DNA of 29,329 bases from JAEUPI01 sp044222685 (GTDB lineage Bacteria; Pseudomonadota; Gammaproteobacteria; Burkholderiales; Burkholderiaceae_C). The DNA is taken from NCBI GenBank assembly GCA_044222685.1, contig JBGAMU010000046.1:1-29329 (forward strand), written 5' to 3'. The position numbers and the translations under genes were made by a program. Below are positions 7,551 to 15,826 of the stretch, in pieces. Below the pieces are notes generated by a model that was not told where the DNA came from, did not search any database, and was given only the letters and a program-made list of their open reading frames with translations. The stretch's first letter is position 1, and each line of letters begins with the position of its first letter.

Positions 7551-7930
7551 CGGGCCCGGCCGTCCCTGAGGAATCGCTCCACCGTGGCGATGAACGGCTT
7601 CAGCGAGATCGGCTTGGTGAGATAGGCGTCGAAGCCGGAGCTGACGATCTGCTGCTGTTCGTCGGGCATCACCGAGGCCGACACCGCCAGCACCGGCACC
7701 GCGTCGAGCGCGGCATGCTCGCGGATGCGGCGCAGCGCGGTGATGCCGTCGATGTCGGGCAGCTGGATGTCCATCAGCACGAGTGCGGGCGTGTGCTCGA
7801 GCGCCAGGCGCACGCCCTCCTCGCCGGTGACGGCCTCCAGCGTCTGCCAGCCCTTGTGGCGCAGGATGTCGCGCACCAGCTTCATGTTCTTGGCGTTGTC
7901 CTCGACGATCAGGATGGTGAGGGTGGTCAT
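7547..7930 (-). CDS. Single-domain response regulator (DivK/CheY-like)
   Basis: A 127-residue stand-alone receiver with no output domain. Conserved phosphorylation residues are visible: Glu10-Asp11, Asp54 in LVLMDIQLPDIDG, Ser84/Ser86 in the switch region, and Lys106 in YLTKP. Single-domain receivers of this kind relay or compete for phosphate, or bind partner proteins. It overlaps the histidine kinase stop by 4 bp upstream and the receiver-cyclase start by 4 bp downstream, so all three are translationally coupled. The likely role is a second phosphate acceptor for the kinase, either a relay to or a sink in competition with the cyclase. Confidence 0.9.
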   Translation of the reverse strand: MTTLTILIVEDNAKNMKLVRDILRHKGWQTLEAVTGEEGVRLALEHTPALVLMDIQLPDIDGITALRRIREHAALDAVPVLAVSASVMPDEQQQIVSSGFDAYLTKPISLKPFIATVERFLRDGRAR

Positions 7931-10899
7931 TGCAGCGCCTCCAGCTCGCGCAGCGGCAGGGTCACGATGAAGGTCGAGCCGCGGCCTGGCTCGCTTTGCA
8001 GCCGCAGCGTGCCGCCATGCAGCTCGACGAAGCGCTTGCTCAGCGACAGGCCGAGCCCGGTGCCCTCGGCCTTGCGCAGGTAGTCGCCACGCGCCTGGCG
8101 GAACTCCTCGAACACCAGCGCCTGGTCTTCGGCGGCGATGCCGACGCCGGTGTCGGCGACGCTGACCTCGGCACTCGCCGCGGCGCCGTCGCCGATGCGG
8201 CGGGCCTGCATCGTCACGCGGCCCCCGGTGGGCGTGAACTTGACCGCGTTGGTCAGCAGGTTGACGACCACCTGCTTGACCTTGCGCGCGTCGGCCACCC
8301 ACTCCTCGAGCCCGTCGCCGACCTCGAGCGACACGGTCAGGCCGTGGCGCTGCGCGCGCTCGCGCACCAGCGTGAGCGAGTTCTCCAGCAGCAGCCCGAG
8401 GTCGAAGCAGCTCAGGTCGAGCTCCATGCGGCCGGCCTCGATCTTCGACAGGTCGAGCACGTCGTTGATCAGGCTCAGCAGATGCTCGCCCGAGGAGTGG
8501 ATGTCCTGCAGGTATTCCATCTGCTTGTCGTTGACGTCGCCGAACATCTGCTCGGTCAGCACCTCCGAGAAACCGATGATCGCGTTCAGCGGCGTGCGCA
8601 ACTCGTGGCTCATGTTGGCCAGGAACTCGCTCTTGTGTCGGTTGGCCACCTCGAGCTGACGGCTCTTGTCCTGGATCTCGTGGAACAGGCGTGCGTTCTG
8701 GATCGCGATCGCCGCCTGATCGGCAAAGGTCTTCAGCAGGCCGATCTCCTTGTCGGAGAACGGCGCCACCGGCGAGCGGATCACGTACAGGTAGCCCACG
8801 CCCTTGCCTTCCCAGCTCATCGGCGAGAACACCTGCGTGTAGGTGCCCACGTTCAGACGCTCGGCCACCCGCCGCGCACGACTGCCGGGCTCGGCGTCGC
8901 GCAGCACGTCGGGATAGTGCAGCACCTGCGCTCGGGTCATCGCACGCGTCAACGGGTCGTCGCCGACCGGCGATGGGAACATCGCCTTCAGGGCCTCGCT
9001 GGCCGAGCCGCGATGCGCGCCCAGTTGCAGCTGACCGTCGTCGCCGAGCAGCACGATGCCCTGCTCGGAGCTGGCGAACAGGCGGCTGCAGCTGTGCAGG
9101 ATCTTCTCGAACACCGGCTGCGTGTCGGCCACCGAACTGCTGATGACCTGCAGCACCTCGGCCGTCGCCGTCTGCTGTTCGAGCGCCTCCTTGGTTTCGT
9201 TGAACAAGCGCGAGTTCTCGATCGCGATCACCGCCTGGTCGGCGAAGGTCTGCGCCAGCGCGATCTCCTTGTCGGTGAAGCCGCCGCTGCTGCCGCGCAG
9301 GATGCCGATGCAGCCGATGCCGCTGCCCTCGCGCAGCAGCGGCACGAACAGGCCCGAGCGCCAGCCGATGGAGCGCGCGAGGTCCGGCGTCAATGGGTAG
9401 TCGGCCGCCACCGCGTCGGCGTCGGTCACGGCGATCACGCGGCCATCCAGCACGCAGGCCCCCGACGCGCTGCGCCGGTCCAGCGGGTATTCACGCACCC
9501 CCTGCGCGCCACCCACCGCACCGTGCGCGGCGACGGCCACCCGCCGCAGCTGCTCGCCCTGCGGCAGCAACAGATTCACCGACAGCCCGGCGAACAGGCG
9601 GCGGCAGCTCTCCACGATGGCATCGAACACCGGCTGCGCATCGGACACCGAACCGCTGATGACCTGCAGGATCTCTGCCGTCGCCGTCTGCTGCTCGAGC
9701 GCCTCGCTCAGCTCGGCGGTGCGCTGCTCCACCTTGCGCTCCAGGCCCGCATACGACTCCTTCAGCTGCGCCGACATGCGGTTGAACTGCTCGGCCAGGC
9801 CCTCGAGTTCGTCGTTCGTCCGGACCACGATCTGCTGGTCGAGGTTGCCCTGCCCGATGCGCCGTGCCCCTTCGTCGAGCGTGCGGATCGGCTGCACCAT
9901 GCTGCGCGCCAGCGCCGACGCGCCGAGCGCCGAGATCACCAGGCCGCCCAGCAGCAACAGCGCGGTGCGCACGATCGATGCGTTGAGCTTGGCATACACC
10001 TCGGCCACCGGCTGCTCGACGAACACCTTCCAGTCGAGCGCGGCGATCGGCGCCATCGAGGTCAGCACGCGGGTGCCGAGCAGATCGCGCGACACCATCG
10101 CCGGCTCGTCGTCGGCCTTGGCGTTGCGCAGCGCCTTCACGTGCGGCAGGTCCGCCACGCTGGTCTTGCGCAGCACCAGGCCGATGTCGGGGTCGGCCAC
10201 CAGGTGGTCGCTGGTGTCCACCACGTAGGCCTTGCCCTTGTCGCCGATCTTGATGCGCGACACCACGTCCCAGATGAACTTGAGGTTCACCTCGGCCACC
10301 GTCACCGGCCCGCGCTCGCCGCCGGAGCGGATCGCCACCGTCATGTACGGCTCGGTCTCCTTGCGAAAGTACACCGGCCCATACCAGGGCTGGCCGCGCT
10401 TGGCATTGCGAAACGCCGCTTCGGTCGAGCGATCACGCCCCGAGCCGGTGATGTCCATGCCCAGGCGTGACACCGCGTTCTGCTCCTTGCCCTCGGCATC
10501 GAGCAAGGCGATGTCGGTCACCTCGGGCGCCTGGCGCAGCAGCTTGAGGAACTCCACGCGCCGCATCTCCACGTCGCCGGCATCCAGCTGCGGCAACGAG
10601 GCGTACTGCAGCTGCTGTGAGATCTGGCGGATGTACTGCTCGATGCGCGAGGCGGCGGCGATCGCCTTCTCGTGTTGCAGGCTGGCCAGCGCGGCCTTGT
10701 TCTCCTGGTACGAGAAGTACAGGCTGATGCCGCCCGAGGCCAGCAGCGCCACGCTGACCAGCGACAGGATCAGCAGCAGGTACTTGCGGAACAGGCGGCC
10801 GCGATGCTGGCTGCGCGGCGCAGGCTCCGAGCCCGTGTCCGCATGGGCCGCGCTCACGGGCGTGGCCGATGCGTCTTGCGCGGGATCGATGGCACTCAT
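7927..10899 (-). CDS. Membrane sensor histidine kinase: dCACHE-HAMP-GAF-GAF-HisKA-HATPase
   Basis: A 990-residue kinase. It has a first transmembrane helix at about 38-62, a periplasmic dCACHE-like sensor (about 65-300), a second helix at about 308-330, HAMP (about 331-383), a coiled coil, two tandem GAF domains (about 418-563 and 588-738), HisKA with phosphoacceptor His765 (MSHELRTPLNAIIGFSEVL), and an HATPase domain with VVNLLTNAVKFTP, VADTGVGI and GTGLGLSLSK. It has no receiver of its own; the receiver follows in the next gene with a 4-bp overlap. The long open frame upstream of 10899 is shadow; the ATG at 10899 lies 23 bp after the last binding-protein gene. Position directly below eight periplasmic binding proteins suggests that they present ligands to its CACHE domain. 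Confidence 0.92.
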   Translation of the reverse strand: MSAIDPAQDASATPVSAAHADTGSEPAPRSQHRGRLFRKYLLLILSLVSVALLASGGISLYFSYQENKAALASLQHEKAIAAASRIEQYIRQISQQLQYASLPQLDAGDVEMRRVEFLKLLRQAPEVTDIALLDAEGKEQNAVSRLGMDITGSGRDRSTEAAFRNAKRGQPWYGPVYFRKETEPYMTVAIRSGGERGPVTVAEVNLKFIWDVVSRIKIGDKGKAYVVDTSDHLVADPDIGLVLRKTSVADLPHVKALRNAKADDEPAMVSRDLLGTRVLTSMAPIAALDWKVFVEQPVAEVYAKLNASIVRTALLLLGGLVISALGASALARSMVQPIRTLDEGARRIGQGNLDQQIVVRTNDELEGLAEQFNRMSAQLKESYAGLERKVEQRTAELSEALEQQTATAEILQVISGSVSDAQPVFDAIVESCRRLFAGLSVNLLLPQGEQLRRVAVAAHGAVGGAQGVREYPLDRRSASGACVLDGRVIAVTDADAVAADYPLTPDLARSIGWRSGLFVPLLREGSGIGCIGILRGSSGGFTDKEIALAQTFADQAVIAIENSRLFNETKEALEQQTATAEVLQVISSSVADTQPVFEKILHSCSRLFASSEQGIVLLGDDGQLQLGAHRGSASEALKAMFPSPVGDDPLTRAMTRAQVLHYPDVLRDAEPGSRARRVAERLNVGTYTQVFSPMSWEGKGVGYLYVIRSPVAPFSDKEIGLLKTFADQAAIAIQNARLFHEIQDKSRQLEVANRHKSEFLANMSHELRTPLNAIIGFSEVLTEQMFGDVNDKQMEYLQDIHSSGEHLLSLINDVLDLSKIEAGRMELDLSCFDLGLLLENSLTLVRERAQRHGLTVSLEVGDGLEEWVADARKVKQVVVNLLTNAVKFTPTGGRVTMQARRIGDGAAASAEVSVADTGVGIAAEDQALVFEEFRQARGDYLRKAEGTGLGLSLSKRFVELHGGTLRLQSEPGRGSTFIVTLPLRELEALQ
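9139..9705 (-). repeat. Internal coiled-coil/GAF duplication in the histidine kinase
   Basis: The segment EALEQQTATAE(I/V)LQVIS occurs twice, at residues 399-415 (9655-9705) and 571-587 (9139-9189). Each copy is followed by a matching stretch (SV.D.QPVF..I..SC.RLFA) and a GAF domain. This is a domain-level duplication with the linker helix included; the GAF cores have since diverged. Confidence 0.75.
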
Positions 10900-10922
10900 G
10901 GCTGGATCATCGCCTGACTCGG

Positions 10923-11903
10923 CTACTGGATCACTTCGTCCGCGCGCAGCAGCAGCGATTGCGGGATCGTGATGCCCAGCGCGCCGGCGCTGCGCTGGTT
11001 CAGCAGCAGATCGAACACGCCCACCTGCTGCACCGGCAGCTCGGCCGGGTGCGCGCCGCGCACGATCTGCTCGACGAGACCGGCGGCCAGGCGCGCCACC
11101 TCCTTCAGGCTCGTGGCATAGGCCAGCAGGCCGCCCTGCTCGACGAAACTGCGCACGAACGAGCAGGACGGCAGCCGGTAGCGCAGCGCCAGCTCGATGG
11201 CCGGCTTCTGCGGCAGGCTGGGTTGCACGAAGAGTCCTTCGGCAGCACGCTTTCGCCAAGCCTCGAAAGCGGCTTCGTACTGGCCGGCATCGGTGACTTG
11301 CACGGTGTCCAGCTGCAGGGCCAGCGCATCGGCCGACCTCGTCAGGCCCTGCAGCAGCGGGGGCGTGAAGGGGTCGGCGCCATGGGCCAGCACGGCCAGG
11401 CGCCGCAAGCTCGGTCGCAGCTCACGCAACAGCTCCAACGACTTGCCGGCCAGCTCCGGGCCTTGAGCCGCCACCCCGGTGACGTTGCCGCCGGGCCGGG
11501 CGAGGCTTTGCACGAGCCCGGAGCCGACCGGGTCGCCGGCGCCGAGCATGACGATCGGCACCGTGGCGGTCGCCCGCTTCGCGGCGTGGGCCGCGGGCGA
11601 TAGCAGCGTGACGATGACGTCGGGCTTCCAGGCCAGCAGCCGCGCCGCCAGGGCGGGCAGCTCGTCGAGGCGGCCTTCGGCAGACAGCGCGTGGACGACG
11701 AAATGCCGGTCGCGCTCGAACCCGCGTTCGCGCAGGTTCTCCACCAATGCCTTGTCGGCCGCGAAGCTCCCGGCAGCCGGCAGCCGGCTGGTATGCAGGA
11801 AGGCGACCCGCCAGACCCTGCCGGCCGGCTGCGCACGGGCGCCGGTCACCATGGCGAACCCCGCCGAGCAGCACGCGACGGCCACGACCACTCGTCTTCT
11901 CAT
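10923..11903 (-). CDS. Periplasmic binding protein, COG2984 family, array copy 8 (kinase-proximal)
   Basis: A 326-residue ABC-type substrate-binding protein (PF04392 family, relatives include TrpX-type proteins). The signal peptide ends near residue 24 (GARA-Q). The family hinge signature SLARPGGNVTG is at 133-143 after VPIVMLGAGDPVGSGLV, and the C-terminus is IPQSLLLRADEVIQ. It starts with ATG, overlapping the stop of the preceding copy by 4 bp, with GGGTGG (11908-11913) as ribosome site. Unlike all other copies, its own 3' end does not overlap a following gene and its penultimate codons use GAAGTG instead of GAGGTG. This fits the 23-bp gap to the histidine kinase, where no coupling is needed. 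It probably binds a small organic ligand; which one is unknown. Confidence 0.85.
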   Translation of the reverse strand: MRRRVVVAVACCSAGFAMVTGARAQPAGRVWRVAFLHTSRLPAAGSFAADKALVENLRERGFERDRHFVVHALSAEGRLDELPALAARLLAWKPDVIVTLLSPAAHAAKRATATVPIVMLGAGDPVGSGLVQSLARPGGNVTGVAAQGPELAGKSLELLRELRPSLRRLAVLAHGADPFTPPLLQGLTRSADALALQLDTVQVTDAGQYEAAFEAWRKRAAEGLFVQPSLPQKPAIELALRYRLPSCSFVRSFVEQGGLLAYATSLKEVARLAAGLVEQIVRGAHPAELPVQQVGVFDLLLNQRSAGALGITIPQSLLLRADEVIQ

Positions 11904-12865
11904 TCCACCACCCGATCGGCCCGCAGCAGCAGCTGCTGCGACAGCGTGATGCCCAGCGCCTGCGCCGTCCTGCGGTTGAGTGCGAACTCGAACAGCATCG
12001 GCTGCTCCACGGGAATGTCGGCCGGCCGCGCACCGTGCAGGATCTTGTCGACCACCAGCGCCGCGCGGCGGATCTGGTCGCCGAGCACGGCACCGTAGCT
12101 GAACAGGCCGCCCGCATCGACCATCTCGCTGCGGTGGCCGACCACGGCGACGCGGCGGCCGCGCAGCAGCTCGACCAGACGATGGCGCAGATTGAAGCTG
12201 AGCGACGAGTTGGTCATCACCGCCTCGACACCCTCGCGCAGCAGCATCGCCACCGCGTCGTCGAAGGCCTGAGGGTGCGTGGCCTCGCCCACCACGAGCT
12301 GCATGCCGCGCGCGGCCAGCAGCGGCGCGAGCGCGTCGCGGTCCTGCCTGAGCCGAGGGTCGTCGCGGTCGCCGAGCAGGCCGATGCGCCGCACGGCGGG
12401 CGCGATCTGCTGCAGCAGCTCCAGGCTCTTCGGCGCCAGCGAGTCGATCACGCTGCACAGGCCGGTGGCGTTGCCGCCGGGTCGGGCCATGCTCTTGACG
12501 AGCCCGGTGCCGACGGGGTCGGTGCCGGTGGCAAAGACGATCGGGACCGTAGCGGTGGCCGCCTTGGCCGCCACCGCCGCCGGGGCCGGCGGCGCGAAGA
12601 TCAGTTCCGGCCCGCGGGCCACCAGCTCGCGCGCCAGGCGCGGCAGCTCGTGGTACTGGTCGTCGGCGTACCTGCGGTCGTAGCGCACGGTCGCACCTTC
12701 GATCCAGCCGAGCTGGGCCATCTGGTCGAAGAAGGGCTTCAGTGTCACCGCCTCCCGCGCCGCGGTGCTCGGCGCCAGCACGCCGATGCGGCGTGGCGGC
12801 TGCGCGGCCATGGCCACCGGCAACATGGCCAGCAACGTCGTCGTCGCGGCTCGCCGATCGATCAC
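11900..12865 (-). CDS. Periplasmic binding protein, COG2984 family, array copy 7
   Basis: A 321-residue exported binding protein, the shortest intact member of the array. The leader MIDRRAATTTLLAMLPVAMA is cleaved probably after residue 20. The hinge signature is SMARPGGNATG (125-135), preceded by VPIVFATGTDPVGTGLV. The C-terminus reads LSQQLLLRADRVVE, so the usual ADEVIE is changed to ADRVVE. This alters the embedded ribosome site for the next gene to GGGTGG, still purine-rich and well placed. The start is GTG at 12865 in a GTGA overlap with the previous copy. As in the other members, nothing in the sequence names the ligand. Confidence 0.85.
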   Translation of the reverse strand: MIDRRAATTTLLAMLPVAMAAQPPRRIGVLAPSTAAREAVTLKPFFDQMAQLGWIEGATVRYDRRYADDQYHELPRLARELVARGPELIFAPPAPAAVAAKAATATVPIVFATGTDPVGTGLVKSMARPGGNATGLCSVIDSLAPKSLELLQQIAPAVRRIGLLGDRDDPRLRQDRDALAPLLAARGMQLVVGEATHPQAFDDAVAMLLREGVEAVMTNSSLSFNLRHRLVELLRGRRVAVVGHRSEMVDAGGLFSYGAVLGDQIRRAALVVDKILHGARPADIPVEQPMLFEFALNRRTAQALGITLSQQLLLRADRVVE

Positions 12866-13857
12866 TCGATCACCTCGTCGGCGCGCAGCAGCAGATCGGC
12901 GCCGATCGACAACCCCAAGGCTCGCGCCGTCCGGCGATTCACGATCGTCGTCAACACGCTGGGCAGCTCGATCGGCAGGTCGGCCGGTCGAGCCCCTTTG
13001 AGAATGCGGTCGACATAACCCGCTGCTCGCGCAGCGAGGACCGGAATCGACGGCCCCATCGCGAGCAGGGCCCCGTCACGCGCGAAGTTCAGGTGTGACG
13101 ATGCGACCGGTATGCGCGTCGCCTCGGCGAAGACCTGGATGCGTTCGCGCACTAACGGGTTGGCCGCAATCTGCGCATCGTCGGCGACGAAGAGCGCATC
13201 CACACGCTGGGTGCGGGCACGTGCGATTGCGGCGTCGATGTCGGCCACCCCGGTGGCTTCGAGCCGCAACAGCTGCGCGTCGCCGGCCCCGGGGCGAAGC
13301 GGTGCCGGATAGGCGCGTGTGCCCGGATTGCTCGGATTCACCAATACGCCGATGCGCCGCAACGAGGGCATTTGCTGCGTCAACAGCGCCACGCCCTTGG
13401 CGTCGATCTCCGGCGACGTGAGCACGAAGCCGGTGACGTTGCCCGTCGGCCGCGCCAGGCTGCCACCGGCCAGCTGCAGCAGCACCGCCTCGCCGGCCGG
13501 CCCGACGACGATCGGGATCTCGCGGGTCTGCCGGGCCAGCACGGCAGCAGCCGCATTCGTGTTCGTGAACAACACCTTGGGCCGCAAAGCGACCAGCTCA
13601 GCTGCCATCGCCTCCAGCCGGCGCGCGTCGCCGCCGGCATAACGCTCGACGATCTCGATGTTGCGTCCGTGCGTCCAGCCGAGCTCCGCCATGGCCTTGG
13701 CGAAAGGCACGTTCACGAGGCCTGCCACGGCCGACTCGCGCGAGATCGGCGAGAGCACGCCCAGCAGCGGCCGCGCGTCCTGCGCGACCGCGGTTCGCAG
13801 GCAAGCGACGAGGCCTGGCGCCAGGAAGCCGAACAGCAGGTGGCGGCGCGCGATCAC
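12862..13857 (-). CDS. Periplasmic binding protein, COG2984 family, array copy 6
   Basis: A 331-residue exported binding protein, the longest of the array. The leader MIARRHLLFGFLAPGLVACL has a twin-arginine-like RRHLLFG and probable cleavage after TAVA (residue 25). The region that reads DPV.LGLV.SLARPGGNVTG in other copies is here AGEAVLLQLAGGSLARPTGNVTG: it lacks the Asp-Pro and has Thr for the first hinge Gly, so the pocket edge probably differs and another ligand class is likely. The C-terminus is SIGADLLLRADEVIE. It starts at GTG 13857 with GAGGTGATCGA directly upstream, and ends in a GTGA overlap with copy 7. Confidence 0.85.
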   Translation of the reverse strand: MIARRHLLFGFLAPGLVACLRTAVAQDARPLLGVLSPISRESAVAGLVNVPFAKAMAELGWTHGRNIEIVERYAGGDARRLEAMAAELVALRPKVLFTNTNAAAAVLARQTREIPIVVGPAGEAVLLQLAGGSLARPTGNVTGFVLTSPEIDAKGVALLTQQMPSLRRIGVLVNPSNPGTRAYPAPLRPGAGDAQLLRLEATGVADIDAAIARARTQRVDALFVADDAQIAANPLVRERIQVFAEATRIPVASSHLNFARDGALLAMGPSIPVLAARAAGYVDRILKGARPADLPIELPSVLTTIVNRRTARALGLSIGADLLLRADEVIE

Positions 13858-14840
13858 TCGATCACCTCATCCGCACGCAGCAGCAGCGACTGCGGGATCG
13901 TCAGGCCCAGGGCCTTCGCCGCCCTCAGATTGATTGCCAGATTGAAGCGCGTCGTTTGCTCGACGGCGAGATCGCCCGGATTGGCGCCCTTCAGGATGCG
14001 GTCGATGTAGCGGGCGGCGAGTTGCGGGTACTCGTCTCGCGCCGGTCCGAAGGCCATCAGACCGCTTGGCGGCAGAACGCGGCTGATGCCGACGACGGCC
14101 AGTGGCAACCGGTGGGTCTGTGCGAAGGCCGCAATGACCTCGCGCTTCGACAGGATCAGCGGTTCCGGTGGAAGCAAGATCGATTGCGTATCCGCACTGC
14201 GAATGGCCGCGAATGCGGCCTCGAATCCGTCAGGGTCCAGGACCTCGGCGATCTGCGCCCGCACCTCCAAGGCCGCGGCATCAGCGCGCACTTGTCTCAA
14301 GAATGCGGCGGTGGCTTCGTTGCTCGGATTGGCGAACACGGCAACGCTACGCATTCCAGGTATCGCCTCTTTCAGCAACTGCAGCAGCTTGCGAGCGTAT
14401 TCGTTGGCCATGTAGCTCGACCCGGTGACGTTGCCACCCGGCTTGCGATAGTCGGCAACGATGCCCAGTTCGACCGGGTTGCCCACGGCGTACATCACGA
14501 TGGGTATCGACTTCGTCGCCTGCATCAGCGCACGAGTGGCGGGCACGGTCTGAACGAGAATCAGGTCGGGGCCTTGGGCGACTACTTCAGCGGCCATGGA
14601 CGATAGCAGTTCGTTTCTGCCCTCGGCCGTGCGCGGCTCCAGCAGCACGATGTTGCGACCATCGTTCCAACCGAGATGTTTCAGGTCGGCTCGGATCAAC
14701 CCAAGGGCGGCCTCGATATCAGCGCGGGGAAACGCGCTGAGAAACGCGATGCGGCGCGTCGTCGCCTGAGCCTGCAAGCCCACAGGTAACGCGAACATGG
14801 CGAACCCAGCTGTGGCAACGAATGTGCGACGGTGAATCAC
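13854..14840 (-). CDS. Periplasmic binding protein, COG2984 family, array copy 5
   Basis: A 328-residue exported binding protein. The leader MIHRRTFVATAGFAMFALPV has a Tat-like RRTF motif and a likely cleavage site near residue 24 (LQA-QA). The hinge signature is YRKPGGNVTG in place of SLARPGGNVTG, after IPIVMYAVGNPVELGIV, where Asn replaces the common Asp. The C-terminus is TIPQSLLLRADEVIE. By eye the gene is less GC-rich and has less extreme third-position bias than its neighbours, which may mean more recent acquisition. It starts at GTG 14840 in a GTGA overlap. The open frame that runs back to 15611 is only shadow of the upstream copy. Confidence 0.85.
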   Translation of the reverse strand: MIHRRTFVATAGFAMFALPVGLQAQATTRRIAFLSAFPRADIEAALGLIRADLKHLGWNDGRNIVLLEPRTAEGRNELLSSMAAEVVAQGPDLILVQTVPATRALMQATKSIPIVMYAVGNPVELGIVADYRKPGGNVTGSSYMANEYARKLLQLLKEAIPGMRSVAVFANPSNEATAAFLRQVRADAAALEVRAQIAEVLDPDGFEAAFAAIRSADTQSILLPPEPLILSKREVIAAFAQTHRLPLAVVGISRVLPPSGLMAFGPARDEYPQLAARYIDRILKGANPGDLAVEQTTRFNLAINLRAAKALGLTIPQSLLLRADEVIE

Positions 14841-15826
14841 TCGATCACCTCGTCGGCCCGCGCCACGATCGACTGCGGCACCGTCAGCCCCAGCGTGCGC
14901 GCCGTCTTCAGGTTGACGACCAGCTCGAACACGGTCGGCTGCTCGACCGGCAGCTCGCCGGGATTGGCGCCGCGCAGGATCTTGTCGACGTACATTGCCG
15001 AGCGCTTGAAGAGGGCCGTCACGCTGGCGGAATAGGCCACCAGGCCGCCGGCGCGGGCGAACTCGGCGAACTCGTAGACGGCCGGGATGCGTTCGCGCGC
15101 CGCCAGGTCGACCACCGCCTGCCGGTGGCGCAGCGTCAGCGGGTCGGTGATCACCACCAGCACGTCGGCGCGCTCCGACGTCATGCGTCGGAAAGCCGGC
15201 TCGATGCCCGTCTCGTCGCGCAATTCGAGCGTCAGCTCCGTCATGTTGAGAGCCTGCAGCGCCACGCGCGCCTCCTTCACCCGCGTCTCCACCGCGCCGG
15301 CCGCGTTCCACAGGATCGCGCAGCGCGTGGCACGCGGCACGATGCCCTTGAGGATCTGCACCGCCTTGCCGAGCAGGCCTTCGCCGAACACGCGCGACAG
15401 GCCGGTGAAGTTGCCGCCCGGGCGCGCCAGGCTCGCGACCAGGCCATTGTCTTGCGGGTCGGCGACACCGACGAAGACGACGGGGGTCGACTTGACGACG
15501 GGCTTGATCGCCACGGCGCCGAGCGTCGAGGCCACCACTATCACGTCGGGCCGGCGCTGCAGCAGCTCCTGCGCCAGCGGCGCGAAGCGGTCGGCCTGGC
15601 CTTCGGCCCACAGCGCGTCGATCACGACCTGGCGGCCGACCTGGTAACCCAGCTCGCGCAGACCGGTCTCGAAGGCCTCGAGGAAGTGGCGGTTGGTTGT
15701 GGCGGAGCCCGCTTCCAGGAAGGCGATGCGGGCGCCGCGGTTGCGCCCGGCGCTCTCCTGCCCGAGCGCCGGCAGCACCGCCGCGCAGCCGGCAGCCATG
15801 ACGACGCGACGGCGTATCTCGATCAC
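14837..15826 (-). CDS. Periplasmic binding protein, COG2984 family, array copy 4
   Basis: A 329-residue exported binding protein. The leader MIEIRRRVVMAAGCAAVLPA is probably cleaved near residue 22 (ALG-QE). The hinge signature is SLARPGGNFTG, preceded by TPVVFVGVADPQDNGLV. The C-terminus deviates as PQSIVARADEVIE, without the Leu-Leu-Leu run, yet the final codons still supply GAGGTGATCGA before the next start. This shows that the ribosome site is kept although the protein motif drifts. It starts at GTG 15826, overlapping the stop of copy 3 by 4 bp. Confidence 0.85.
   Translation of the reverse strand: MIEIRRRVVMAAGCAAVLPALGQESAGRNRGARIAFLEAGSATTNRHFLEAFETGLRELGYQVGRQVVIDALWAEGQADRFAPLAQELLQRRPDVIVVASTLGAVAIKPVVKSTPVVFVGVADPQDNGLVASLARPGGNFTGLSRVFGEGLLGKAVQILKGIVPRATRCAILWNAAGAVETRVKEARVALQALNMTELTLELRDETGIEPAFRRMTSERADVLVVITDPLTLRHRQAVVDLAARERIPAVYEFAEFARAGGLVAYSASVTALFKRSAMYVDKILRGANPGELPVEQPTVFELVVNLKTARTLGLTVPQSIVARADEVIE

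Noticed and set aside
7930..10470. 846-codon open frame on the plus strand opposite the histidine kinase
   Set aside because: It is a codon-position shadow in GC-rich DNA: Arg/Ala/Gln/His-rich with no domain, while the minus strand shows a complete kinase.
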